Below are positions 13,380 through 24,539 of a stretch of DNA of 64,000 nt, piece after piece. The position numbers and the translations under genes were made by a program. Where the stretch lies: NCBI GenBank assembly GCA_036345935.2, contig JADWOT020001851.1:240001-304000 (forward strand), given 5' to 3'. The notes under the pieces are model-generated. The model saw nothing but the letters and a program-made list of their open reading frames with translations. It was not told where the DNA came from and ran no database searches. This stretch comes from Taenia hydatigena. Its lineage: Eukaryota > Platyhelminthes > Cestoda > Cyclophyllidea > Taeniidae. How positions within the stretch are numbered: position 1 is the stretch's first letter; the number at the start of each line of letters is the position of its first letter.

Positions 13380-15100
13380 TGATCCTACAGATAAGAGGAC
13401 GAACAATGAATGCAGAGAAGTGCAAATCGCAAAGTAACACAAACAAACGCGGATTCAAACCCACTTCCGGTATGGGTAGACGCCGCTTGTTGGTACGCTG
13501 CAGCTACCTCCGCAGGTCTACTGGCCCAATGGCATCAAGCGTGTGCGTGATTTCATTTTATGATGATGATTGTTGGCTACCGGCTGCGGTGACGGCGAAG
13601 AAACACAGATGAATCGGTAGGTGGGCAGCAACGAAAGGAGATGAACGTGTGGGTCAGCTAATAAATGAATCACTTGTCTAAAAATGGTAAGTGGATGGGT
13701 AGGGAAGATTGATGGTTGTGCAAATGCAGGCAGGCCAAAGTGTTCGTAGAGGAAGAACGGGTGTGTTTGATATGAGAAGTGATGACGTCGGCGGAAAAAG
13801 GGAGTGTGGAGGAGTGGCTCAGAGAGGGTAGAGATGGATGGCGAAGAGTGAATGGTTGACAGTGGATTAAAAGGGGGGGAAATGGGTTGCATTAAACGAC
13901 GTCGTACTGTTCTGCGCTGCGAAGTGATAGCTGGCTGATTGACCGAATGATTGGGTAGGTGGGTGGGTGGAAGACTTGGGTAGGAAAAGGGAACGTGAGG
14001 TCGGCCTGGCAGTCTAGGAGTACGATACTCGCTTAGATTGTAAGTGGTCAGGACCAGCCTTGCGTTTGCTTAACATATCTTGTGCTAGATGTTATTCTAT
14101 AGCCGCTGGATGGGCTAGTGACGATGAGGCGTAGGTGAGTTATTGCATGTAACACGGCAATGTGTCTTGCATTTCATCTCTTATGTCCACAAATATTTGG
14201 GGGTGCGAGTGCCTGTGATATAATTGTGATTGCTAGTGCGTAGCTGATAGGAGTGTCCAGGTGGATAAGGTGGGGTTGCGGCTGTAGCGGTAATAGCAGT
14301 GGTGGGGAAAGATGTGATTGACAGGGCTGCAGATGGAGCAGGTGTGGGAAGCAGTGTGCTGTAGTATGAATTGTTTTGAGTGGACCGGAAGAAGTTGGTG
14401 CTGAGAGTTCGGTTGGTTCAGTACTCTTGATCTTAGTAGTGTGGTTTCAAGCTCCACGTCGGCCGACGTGGAATAGATTAAATGCTTTCAATGAGATGGT
14501 GTAGCTCCGATCGCGGTTGTTCTTACTGATCTACCTTGTCTCTGCCACTGGCACATGATAGCGCATTCATCAGTGCTGCTGCTTATTGTTCCACCTTGCA
14601 ATCAGCACAAAACGGGTGGGCGTAGCATGGTAGCAGGTGCACAACACCATCGGGTAGGGCTTCCAAGTAGCCGACATTTGACAACATTCACAATGGTTAG
14701 TGTCGAAACAAGTTGGCAGCATTGACAATAGCATGATATGGTGTGGACGAAGTGTACGAGATCTGGCCCATTGTAACAATTCATGTTTAGAAAGCGTTTA
14801 TCTTTTGATGTTTTGCTCTATCTTTCATGTTTTGCAATAGTTTCCTTTTCGTATGCAGTGGTTGACTTTTAGTGCTTCCATTGTCTGTTGTATTAAAGTG
14901 GCTCCTGAGGATATCAATGAATTTGTTGAGTGATGGGTGAGCAAAGAGGTAGATGGCCTTGACAGTGAATTTTGCTTATCAGTATTGCGTGCGACCTTAG
15001 CTTGGATGCACACGTGCTGCATTGCCTGGACGAGATAAGGCAATTTTTCATCTCTCGTTGAACATTACTGGCAAATGTCTGGCTAAGCAGATGCATTGGT
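13380..15100. other. G/T-rich low-complexity region
   Basis: The plus strand is rich in GGTAGGTGGGTGGGTGG-like runs, for example 13950-13975. Minus-strand frames here are therefore Ser/Pro/His-rich, the signature of composition and not of genes. A perfect 20-bp palindrome sits at 14453-14472. A similar G/T-rich character returns at 54.1-55.0 kb. Confidence 0.5.
14453..14472. repeat. Perfect 20-bp palindrome
   Basis: TCCACGTCGGCCGACGTGGA reads identically on both strands; flanking bases 14452 and 14473 no longer pair. It contains two ACGT cores around a central GGCC. It could be a binding site for a dimeric protein (the ACGT core is used by bZIP factors) or a chance palindrome. It lies in a gene-poor G/T-rich region, so no target gene can be named. 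Confidence 0.75.
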
Positions 15101-15654
15101 ATGTTGCAACTTCATAGTCTGACAGGTGAATTACTCAAATCTTTATCATCATCACTCATAATTTGCCAAAGTAGTCCAAACTATCAGAGAAGCAAAAGAC
15201 GATTTCGCAGGAGTGAGCAACTCCTTACAAATTGTAGAATACTTCTTCAATTATGAGAAGCGGTAATTCATGGTCCAAAATAAGCCGGTAAAAAGGAACT
15301 GTATCTAGCTCTTTAAACTGGAAAGCAGCCCTCCCAACGATGATCCGATTCTGCTGATTGTGGAAGCGAGCAGCGTCTAGGTGACTTTTGGTCTGCCACG
15401 TGGGAAAATCTATTAGCGTCCCACGGCCTTACAACAGAGGTTGGACGGTGTCCCTCCTGTCCGCATTGCAATTTAGCCTTTAACAACTACGGTCAGCAGA
15501 ACTTATTGATGTTGTACCTTACGGACTCGAGAATATCTTTGACGTGGGTGTCTTTCGTCAGTAGTTTTCTGCCGGCGTCAAATGGACCTCGCCTTCCTTA
15601 TGTGGCATTTGCGTGCCAAAATCCTGACCTGGTGGATGTCAATTAAAATGCTAA
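15101..15654. other. No gene seen
   Basis: No coding frame of note. The right end may already belong to the adjoining repeat fragment, but similarity before about 15655 is not clear by eye. Confidence 0.35.
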
Positions 15655-15890
15655 CCTCGCCGTACAACTGCTACTGAGCACTGACTCAGTAGCGAGGATA
15701 TTCTACTTTAGAATCGAGAATTGAGACCGGCGACGGCACTGAGGCGATGCAGAAGGGAGCAGGCACCGCATGGAATAATAAAATTACGCCATTAACTGTT
15801 TGGCTAACCCCAGTCCAAAAGAAGACCAAAGATAGCGTACATTAAATAACCACTGTAAGAGCTGCGTTTGGAATGCACACTACTCATTAT
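15655..15890 (+). repeat. Small fragment of repeat module c
   Basis: This stretch matches an internal part of the large repeat seen near 28965-29160, 43480-43700 and 50335-50590. Shared landmarks are CAACTGCTACTGAGC, CACCGCATGGAATAATAAA, and ACCACTGTAAGAGCTG followed by TTTGGAATGCACAC. It has no neighbouring repeat sequence, so it looks like an isolated, old fragment. Confidence 0.55.
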
Positions 15891-16990
15891 TCCATTATTT
15901 TATGGAAATAGTGAGTCGAATCAGAAAGCTGATAATCTCTGACGATGGTGCTCGCGTACAAACACTGTAAGTGCGAATAACAATATTGCACTACCTTGAT
16001 GGAGAGAGAGAGGGGCATCACAAACAACCTGCGCTGAATATTCAAACAGTAGTCAGGGGTAATTTTACAAAATCCAAGATTAGCGAGTGCTGCAGAGTCA
16101 ATGGGATCTAATATCCCTTCAATTATTTGGCTCAGCATGTAAATGCAAGTTCCTAGCTGTAGTTGTAGGCTACCTTTGCTTCTGAAATCGCAGGCGCTAT
16201 CTAGTGCATGGCTACCGGAAAAACGGCACAGACACGAATTATCGCTGAAGACTTCTTGGTTCTAGATTGGTACAAAGTCACCTATGTGATTTGACAATTC
16301 TAAACATCTCAAGTAGTTGTGAAGATAGTGCAAGTCTTAGAGTCTTAAACAGGCCTAATTTCAACCGTAAAAATGTGTAAAAACGCCACATTATCGACGC
16401 CGTTCACGAAGACAGAGATGTCACGCTGATGCTTGAGTGTTGGGAATGAACTGTATGTGCTCTCGTGCCTTAAATGTGATACAAGATTGAAGTTGTGGCT
16501 TGTGCTTTCCTAAGTGGATATTTCTGCAATAGAAATGGAGAAAGATCGAGAATATTCCTAAAACTTGACACTGGCACACAACCTTTCGGTGTGATTTGCA
16601 ACACACCAATTCTTTACAGGCAAAATCCAAGACAAATGGGCAGCATAAACGAACAGGAAGTGAACTGGGTGCATGCATGGGTGCGCGATAAATTAGAACA
16701 ACGTAGATGTGACAGTCATAGATGGACAGATTTTGCATGGACAAACAAACTACTTTGGGCGAATGGAAATTGGATGGCAAAAGTGGGTAATCAAAAGATT
16801 AAATTATCAGAAATAATGAACTAATTAAAAGGTTTTTGAGTGGAATGGGTCAAGACAAAAAGCTGACATTCTAACAGCCAGTGGATCAATGTTTATTTTG
16901 AAATCAGACAGCTGACGTCATTGGGAATAAGTCGATGAATTCAAAATTTCGGTCAGCGCACTGACATTCTAATTCCTCACTCTGAGAGAA
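15891..16990. other. Upstream of a candidate gene; uncertain frames on both strands
   Basis: A plus frame of about 109 codons (16495-16824) overlaps a minus frame of about 119 codons (16421-16780). Neither has clear splice partners. The plus frame contains Trp-rich segments such as WVHAWVRDKLEQRR and could be an upstream exon, but it ends in TAA without a donor. I leave it uncalled. A promoter for the following start exon would fall here, but I cannot identify a core element. Confidence 0.3.
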
Positions 16991-17114
16991 ATGAGATTGT
17001 CTCAAAACTGGAAATTGGTTTTATCAATACTCGCTGCCATTAGCTGCATCTACGTAGTCTTCTATAATGTCTTACCGCTTCGGAGGAGCTACGTGGGCCG
17101 CAGTGCCCACGCAG
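16991..17114 (+). CDS. Start exon with N-terminal membrane anchor
   Basis: An ATG at 16991 opens 41 codons plus one base before a donor G|GTTAGT. Residues 1-8 are short and polar/basic; residues 8-28 form a hydrophobic helix (WKLVLSILAAISCIYVVFYN), followed by the basic LRRSYVGR. This is the layout of an uncleaved type II signal anchor or a signal peptide, so the product should enter the secretory pathway. A 73-nt GT-AG intron (17115-17187) leads to an in-phase second exon, and the joined codon is GAG. This is the best supported splice junction in the window. The protein family is not recognised. Confidence 0.48.
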
Positions 17115-17187
17115 GTTAGTGGTCCTTCCTAACTGCAGCAGTGGCATCTGAATGCATAATTACAGGCTGGTTTTACTATTTGCTTAG

Positions 17188-17396
17188 AGTTGATTGCCAT
17201 GGATGGGTCACCACTGGGAAACTACATATGCCTCCAAGTACAGGCGTATCTGTCTGAACGGCTGCCCATTTTGCTGACCCCACCACTCCAGAATAGTCAA
17301 TTCTGGTTACTCGGAGTGCGAAATGCTAGTTTAAGGTACAGTTGGGAGCATCGCGCTTCGTCTGATGGTGAGGATCAATCCATGATGTACGTCTTT
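17188..17396 (+). CDS. Second exon of the membrane-anchored protein
   Basis: The exon follows TTGCTTAG, completes the split Glu codon, and gives 69 further codons ending in phase 0 at a perfect donor, GTAAGT, at 17397. Recognisable segments are AMDGSPLGNYICLQVQAYLS near its start and FWLLGVRNASLRYSWEHR in the middle. The NAS triplet is a possible N-glycosylation site, consistent with a lumenal or extracellular side. The same frame stays open past the donor to a TAA at 17790-17792. If that donor is not used, the gene would be a complete two-exon gene of about 243 codons. Both readings are possible; the strong donor favours further exons. Confidence 0.45.
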
Positions 17397-18104
17397 GTAA
17401 GTATTGAAGATCTCCAGCTATTTAGCTTAGTGAAAAGCCGCTTCTTGTCACCATTCTTAGTCAGCATATATCCAGCTTCTATTGGAGCGACTTTTCAGTT
17501 CTTACCCCCATCACCATGTCTTGCCAATGCAAGTGTGAGGAGACTGTTTGCAATAAAAGAGCTGCAACTCCTAAGCTGGAATGGAATAAGTCTAAAACCG
17601 CTGGACGGACAAACTTGGGGTCTACTTCAGCGCGCTATTTTTAAGGTCATAGAGCTACTGTCAAGCAGTTTTCTACTGAAGTGGTGGCTCCAAAGCACAC
17701 TGGTGTCTCGAATCGCGAAATTCCTGGAAGACCCAAACATTTATTGCTCTCGAACGCAGATGATTTGTCCCTCTGATTGTGGGCACTCGTAATCATTAAA
17801 AAATGCTGCTAAAAACATCTGCATTACAGCACTCATTAATGTATTACTTGAAGGTACCCAGCCGTAATTTTGATTTAAGCGCAGCAAACTCCATCGTTCA
17901 GTAACTTATAATTGTTTGCAATATTTTAATGAATCGCCATCAAAAGCCGTATAGATGAATTCTGCTATTCGGTCATTTCCACAACTCTGCTTTCCATGTC
18001 TCCATCTACGGTCTGACGGGTTAACTAAAGATGGGAACCCATAAAACTCAAGAAGGTCTCTTGTCTTAATTTATGCATATATGAGTAAATTTTTTTGCGG
18101 TGAG
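17397..18104. other. Intron, or 3' coding extension in the alternative model
   Basis: If the donor at 17397 is used this is intron. If not, 17397-17792 codes another 131 residues in the same frame, ending shortly before an AT-rich stretch. The extension is plausible as protein but contains no motif I recognise. Confidence 0.35.
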
Positions 18105-18218
18105 ATGGACGTTCAGTCGCAAGAGCTTGGTACTATTTGGGGTGCCGATAAGCAAGACTGCAACAAGGGTGTCATCGTTGCCGAAACTAACGACCTTGAC
18201 CCTATAGTGATCCTTAAG
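18105..18218 (+). CDS. Candidate internal exon, phase 0 at both ends
   Basis: After a T-rich run ending GCGGTGAG, 38 codons run to AAG|GTACTT. The translation starts MDVQSQELGTIWGADKQDCN and ends with the acidic/hydrophobic segment AETNDLDPIVILK. Both ends are in phase 0, matching the phase 0 end of the exon at 17188-17396. The same frame could instead be a 51-codon ORF from an ATG at 18081 to TAG at 18236. No family recognised. Composition is protein-like, but the exon is short. Confidence 0.33.
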
Positions 18219-18388
18219 GTACTTAAGGCGATTTAGTACGTTTTATTGCAAAATGAGGCAAAAGCGAGTGAATGTTTGGCATTAACCAAGAAATAAGTGC
18301 TTTTGATTACCGAACCCTCTTGTCCTTACAGATATTAATGTACGCATCCAAAAAGTGAAAAATAAGCACTATAAAATAAGGTTCATGT

Positions 18389-18778
18389 TCATTTATTGGC
18401 CCGATTTTCATTCGAGATCATTAACATTAACATAATAAAGCGAATAGCAAGACCGATGTCGACAATAGTACTGCTTTGATACAGTACCAAGCCAAAGCGT
18501 TTAATTTGGAGTGGATTCTGAAGCATGATCTTCCTTAACGTGTTTACAACTTCGCGGATCCGAGTTCTATAGACAGTGATGTTGACAAAGAGGTCAAATA
18601 GTTGGTCAGATTGTGCATGCCTTTGATGAGGAGTTTTTTTAAGTTCATGAAGAAAGTTTCGGAATGCAACGAAACTGGGATAGTGGCATTTTGTTAATAA
18701 CAAGAATAAGTTTTTGGGCGGAGCCCCAAATGTTAGATTGTTTATAGTATCAACATTTAGCAACCTCGTATAGCACAC
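18389..18778 (-). CDS. Uncertain minus-strand ORF of 129 codons
   Basis: One of the longer frames in the window with ordinary composition. It carries a hydrophobic/basic mix with segments such as PSFVAFRNFLHELKKTPHQ and YRTRIREVVNTLRKIMLQ near residues 49-90, and a hydrophobic stretch (GLAIRFIMLMLMI) near the C-terminus. It has no recognised domain, no clear promoter and no evident splice partners. A chance frame is likely enough that I keep confidence low. Confidence 0.22.
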   Translation of the reverse strand: MCYTRLLNVDTINNLTFGAPPKNLFLLLTKCHYPSFVAFRNFLHELKKTPHQRHAQSDQLFDLFVNITVYRTRIREVVNTLRKIMLQNPLQIKRFGLVLYQSSTIVDIGLAIRFIMLMLMISNENRANK

Positions 18779-21670
18779 ATGGCAAGGAAAGTCGTCTCTT
18801 TTCCCAGTTATATGATAAAAAATTATCTCTTGTCAAAACGGTCCTGACTATTGGCTTGATAGCCTTCCGATTCTGGTGGTACTGTTACTCAGGGACATTT
18901 GGTATGGTCAATTATTATGCTACAATTGCAAATGTGATGGCATTTTAATGCCTGGAACCAAAGATAATCCATGCATGGATGTTTGCTTTAGTGAAAATGA
19001 CCGGTTGTGTCATCCTCGTCAAATATCCTAAAGCATAAAAGTGCGTTGGCTACATAAAGCAGTTTCAATTGCAGCGTTATTTCCACAAATGATGGCAGGG
19101 CTGCCAGAAGGTAATGATTTAGCGTTGACGAAACGGATGCTGAATAGTGCCAATTGCCGACGCTCATTTGCTAAACAAATGCCTCTTTCTTTACCCATTT
19201 CCCAACGCAAGTGAAAGCGATAACAGTCCCATTTTGGAATTCGTGAATGCGGTCATGTAAAGACGCAAATGGAAAAATTAATAGATGAAGTGTGTGACGT
19301 CGGTGGCTATGCCCGCTGACGCTCTTGAGTACACTAGAAGGTACTCAAAAAGGTACTTCAGCGCAAGGTTTGCACTTCCTGTTGCTTCTCGCCTAAAAAG
19401 TGCATTTGAACAAGCATGTACAGCATCGAGTCAGTTGAGATGGTGGATTCATCTTAGCAAATGCAGCGATGTCACTGGGATAAAGCGTACTTGCAGTTTC
19501 AAAGTGCGACTAAAACAGATACGAAACTAATGCCCTGTGGACATTTACCAGTAAAGTTTATCCACCTCACACGTCGCAAACCGACCTAACGTGGTCCATT
19601 TTCACCATTAGTGCTAACATATTAATTAATTCAAAATGAAGCTAAGGGATCACATTGAAAACACTTGAACTTGCAATCAACAAATCAAATTCCATCTCTG
19701 GTGTTGCAGTCTTAAGCTTAAATTTCTTGAATAAAAGTGATTGGAAACATGTTAGAATTGCGCTTTTAACTATTTAAAACTTTAGTCATGTCGACAAAAC
19801 CTTTAAGCTCATAGACCCAACATGAAAGTCTTTACACAACTGTCTTTACTAGGTCTGTTAGTGAAATCGCAAACTAGGCCATTAGTGTCAGCATCTCAAC
19901 TACTACTAATGTAGCACAAATGGATTTTGACAAAGCTCGAAGTTTACTGTTGGCAAAAGCTGGCATGTTTTTGACCAGACTGAGGGATAAAACGAGTAAC
20001 TTTCCATATTAGCAGTCTTAATAGGGATATTTGCTACCAAACTACTTATATGAGCCAAAGTCCCTTTTAATAATACTATCATAAAAACAACAGCCTGCAA
20101 CTGAATCGAGCATATACCAAAATCAAACATATTATTTTAGCGTTCATTTATCGGCGGAAATCATACGGCAGTACCAAAGTATCATACAGCAGACTGAGGT
20201 TATTTGGCAGGACTGCATGCAGAACCAAGTCGCTGGAGAGCTTTCGAGATGGACATCCATGTCACTGAAATGAAGGCAACCAAACGGTAGTCAAACATGC
20301 GAGTGATTCAGCTAGCCACTGTTACAAAAATTTGCATAGTAAGGCGTAATAATAATAGTTCCACAAGACAAAGGCTGCATCAGATGTTTCCTTTACGAAA
20401 CCTGTCATTATTTTTTGGCAAAATAAATATTTGCCTATCCTCTCAGAACAGGACACACAGATAAAAAGAACGCACGAACTTCTGCGCATTCTACTACCTA
20501 GCATGCTCGACTGCTGCCTACGTTTGGTCTACTCCCTTTCGTTCCCCTTTTTAACAATGACGGGGTACAACGTCAACGATGGTGTAACATAGCCTAGTGC
20601 AGCAAAGGTTAGAGCAGCACATTTCAGCACAAAACACTATTTCTACTCCTTTTGTCTCAGAGCAACTCAGCTACTCACAGGGATATGCACGAGAACAAAC
20701 CGAGCACCTCCGAAGTCATTTAACAGCGAGTCCCCTGCCCCAACCCAAATCCTCCTTTGCGTCTTCTAGGCCCTCGCAGAGCCAGCCAATTACTTTCGGC
20801 TCTTAGACTCAGCCTAAGCTGCATCGATACTTACCATACAAGGCAAGAACCGAAAACGTTAACACGCCCAGGTCCTCCTTCAGAGTTGCTGGCTCTCAAA
20901 GCCTACCATTGGATCTCTCCTCACTTTATCTTGCCCTATGCGACAAGCCTTGTTAGAATTATGTAACGGCTTATATGTAGCACATTACTTGCACAAAACT
21001 GCCTTTATTTGTTACACAACTACCACCAACCCCCTTTCGGCTTGTAGCAATTTATGTCATCGACTAAATTTCCCATCAGTATTATTGTTATGCTGATGAG
21101 AGCACGCCTCTATCCGCGCCACTTGACAGCGCGTTATGCACGTCCTTCTGCATGAGCAATTAAATAGACTTTGAATCCCTTTTAAGGAACCTAAATTCGC
21201 AGCCTGCAAACACTTTTGATTGGATTTAGCTTGGGCTATCCAGGACTCTGTTTCACCAGCAAGGGTTGATGCAAGTTTGTGCTGCTTTAAGAGATTATTT
21301 AGCTCTATCATGCTTTAGCGTGTGTGAAGACTAAGAGTGCCACTCTCCTTGACCTTACAGCAAAGTCCTTCTATGGCTCTCGGGTGCTGGGTCCACGATC
21401 AATCTATTTATTGGTTCAAAAGTTGGTGATGGAGCATTGACAAACCGAGAATGAGAATCCGACTTGGCGTGCGATTCGTTTCTGCCTAGTCAAACGACTT
21501 TGGAGGAGACTGTAAAACGTGCAGAGATCCAATCACTGCTTTAATCTTCTCTCGCGAACCCAAACCACATTTTACATTCGTATGTAAATGAATGGGATCT
21601 TCAATGCATGGCTGTCCAGTGATGGCTACTACAATCGGTATAACAGAGGTCGCTTGACATCTGGCTTGCA
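18779..21670. other. No gene supported; likely intron of the plus-strand gene model
   Basis: Frames such as 19285-19530 plus and 20597-20966 plus lack acceptors and donors. No repeat from elsewhere in the window was recognised, apart from a short TTATTATGCTACAATTGC near 18914 that resembles 40369. Confidence 0.35.
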
Positions 21671-21774
21671 GGCCGCTCAAATTAATAAAAAGGAGTGGAA
21701 ATCAGCATTTAATCAAATGCCGGCAGATCTTGTCAGATTTATGCTGACTGCTGACTGGGCTGTCTTAAGTCATG
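21671..21774 (+). CDS. Candidate internal exon
   Basis: CTGGCTTGCAG is followed by 34 codons plus one base to CATG|GTACAG. The translation has an ordinary, Trp-containing composition (NKKEWKSAFNQMPADLVRFM). The start phase is 0 and the end phase 1, so it fits after a phase 0 exon but needs a phase 1 partner, which I did not find. The frame is also open upstream for another 28 codons. Product unknown. Confidence 0.25.
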
Positions 21775-22326
21775 GTACAGATCCTCATTGGCGACTATCG
21801 ACAATCACATTAAGACGATGCTCGAACGATGAAAGGAGAAGACCAATCTATGGAGGCAGTCAGTGTTGTTAAAAGAAAAAAGCCTTTGCAATACTTTTCA
21901 AGGTGATCCTTCGATCATAAGAACCTAAAATTAGGCTTCTTTGATATTTGTTTGATTCTCCACATACAATAGCTGTGCATTAAGGTACGAAAGGCTCCTC
22001 ATCAACATATAAGTGTTTATTACAGCCAAACAGGACACAACCATCAAGACAAAAAGCTAAAGTCGAAAAATGCTACATTGGTTGGAGATTAAATGTAGCT
22101 GACGTATTTCTTGAGCCTGAATTAGTGGTTGATTGATAAAGCAGTCGTTTTGCCTTTCCAAAAAGGAGACTCTTCTCGCACACCAACGCAGCAAATAGAG
22201 ATCTACTGTAAGTCACTTGTTATGCTCTATTGTAAACGAAGTATCCTCCACTTCATGCTGCCTTAGCTCGGAACACACCAATTTGTCAAAACCAACAGTC
22301 TGCTTCTCATTGGAACCACGGGATTA
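21775..22326. other. No gene seen
   Basis: Lies between a candidate exon and the kinase pseudogene. If the kinase copy arose by retroposition on the minus strand, its 3' flank is here. I see no poly(A) remnant (a T run on this strand) within the first 100 bases. Confidence 0.35.
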
Positions 22327-23470
22327 TTAGAGGAGGTGAGGATTGATGAAGCCGAAATTGGCGAACAGTTCATTAACCTTCTTGGCTGTCAGTCCAACCC
22401 ATGCCGGATCCTTGCAATTTGGTAAGACTGGCACAACACGACGCACACCATGCATGTCAAGAGCGTCTCGATGATGTCTGCTTATCAGTGGCATGTTCCT
22501 ATCGGATACAGCCGCCAGTAGCATGTGGTCGTTGGAATTGAGGCCATATTTCGCCTTAGCTGCCAAAGTTTTAAGCTTGGAGGGTTGGTGCGGTGATTTT
22601 ATTTTGCAAGCCACCACTTCCTTCCAGTCGACGTTTTTAAAGAACTCAAGAGGCTTTACACCATCAATGTCTACACGCTTGTTGTGATTGTGTGAGGCAA
22701 GCCTTGAAGAATTTTCGTAGAGGTACGGACACGTTTGGCAAACGACCAGTCATGAAACTGCACGTGCGCAACTAGTCCTGAGCAGTGGCGTGACCGTACA
22801 TAACACAGGCGGCGAGAATGCCCAGGCTCCAGACGTCCGCCCTCGTGGTGATTTCCACTCCTTTCTTCACTTCAGGTGCCATGTAGAAGGGTGTTCCAGT
22901 GAAGTCTGTCTTCTTGGGAGGTCCCGCCTCTCGCGACATGTCGTATGAACGATCAAAGTCAGTAGTGAAAACGTGACCTGAAATGGCAATAAGCACATTG
23001 GTGGGCTTGATGTCCAAGTGGACGATGCGCATGGCATGGAGATGCTTCAGACCACAGATAATCTCGCAGCTGTGAAATCTTGCGTGCTTTTCACTGAGGA
23101 GGCCAACAATTGAGATGAGATCCCACAGGTCGAAACCGCTTCCTTTGAGCAGCACAAGGGCTGGAGCCTCGTGAATTAGTAGACTTTCAATCAGGGTAAC
23201 TATAAACGGTGACTGCTCCTCCTCCCTAGCAAGTCGCATGAGAATTTGGTGTTCTTGAGGAGAGCACCGTACAGCAGATCTGTTTCGCAAGTAGAAGCAC
23301 TTCAGTGCACAAGTCATAGCTGTCGTGGTCACGTCTCGTCTTTGAGTGTAGACAACCTCATAGACAAGGGAATAGGACCCGTGAGAAATAAACTTCACCA
23401 AATCAAAGTTACCTGCCTCCATGCCTTTTATTTGCAATGCTGACTCGTCTGCTAAATGTGCATCTAGCAT
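22327..23470 (-). pseudogene. AGC-like Ser/Thr kinase, intronless and disrupted
   Basis: A 232-codon frame (23470 down to 22772) carries most of a protein kinase domain. It has a Gly-loop remnant at residues 29-36 (SHGSYSLV, first Gly replaced), the ATP-binding Lys57 in ALK, Glu73, the catalytic loop HLDIKPTN at 151-158 (Arg of HRD replaced by Leu), DFD at 171-173 (Gly of DFG replaced by Asp), GTPFYMAPE at 192-200 and DVWSLG at 212-217. It stops at a TAG just after helix F. The same frame continues for about 30 codons with kinase-like sequence (LRKFFKACLT). Then a frameshift moves the match to a frame running to the stop at 22327, which holds FFKNVDWKEVV and KIKSPHQPSK, the form of an AGC-kinase tail. 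No introns interrupt it. I infer a retroposed or decayed copy; a truncated active protein is less likely. Host cytoplasmic kinase ancestry is assumed. Confidence 0.82.
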
Positions 23471-24539
23471 AAGCCAATCTGATTTGAATTTGATTTCTAT
23501 TCGGTCGACACGTTTTATTTTTATCCACGATGGTGCGTTAACAATGGTGGTACCGTAGGAGTGGTAATGAGTTGTTCAGCACAGCTCATGCCTTATCAGT
23601 CCACCACTTTAAAATAGACAGTAAATGGACATCAAGCATCAATTCTTTGCAACACTAACATAGCCATAGCTTCAATAGCTCCAAAGAGGTATTTAAGCCA
23701 GGATCAGCGGTTGGTTCGTTTTATTGTGCTGGGGTTAGTTTGGAGTCATGCCAACTGCGTCAACAGGTATCCTAGGTGGAAAAGGGGATACCGTGATTCC
23801 CTTGATGCAATTCAGAGGCGGGTGATAACCTATCAGACAGCCCACAGCCACAGTCTGCTTGTGCATCTAGCACCCTTTGACGTCGTCGAATTTACTTCAT
23901 TAGTAGGAATCGGCAACTTACCAAAATGCGTCAAATGTGCTACCACTTTCTCGTCTGAGCAGCAGTATGGATGGTGTGTCCTAGTACATTTGGTGCTCCA
24001 TACGTAAAAGGATGGGCAAATTGTGTGTTGGGTGTCAGCAGCAGTTACTTCACTTGGCGTCCGCCGACATTCTGTTTTTAAAGGAAAGAGTAGCGCTTAT
24101 TGCAGATTATAAGAGAACGTATTGGTGGTGTCATTTGCACCGCATCGGGCGAGTATTCGGCAAAGCACGTAACTTTTGGTGGAACTCGTGTAGGACCAAC
24201 CGACACATTCATTCAATTTATCTTCTTGCCGAATCATTTACGTCCATCTCCTCCTCACTTATCAGACCAGCATAGGTTATGTGATGTTTATTTTGGACTC
24301 CAAGTTATGATTTCACGGTCTGGGTATTCTAATGTATCCACGTCACAAGAGGTGGATCAGCAACGTCAGGTCACCACATTTGTTGAACAGGAATGCCCAG
24401 ATGTCACATGGCCGAGTAGCTGTGACCATGTGGGGTGTGTCCATTTGCGGAAGAGACGAATACATGGACAATTCATGTTTTGCTGGCTAAGACCTGCTAC
24501 AATCCCGGAAAACCTAGATATGTTACGCTAGTGGTAGGC
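23471..24539. other. No gene supported
   Basis: Two plus-strand frames, 23711-24007 and 24100-24531 (143 codons), are unusually long but carry no recognised motif and no splice context. The longer one has a Cys/His-rich C-terminal third. I treat them as unassigned. The promoter side of the kinase copy also lies here, with no visible element. Confidence 0.3.

Noticed and set aside
13518..13892. A 124-codon minus frame rich in Pro, Ser and His.
   Set aside because: It is produced by the G/T-rich low complexity of the plus strand, with no domain.
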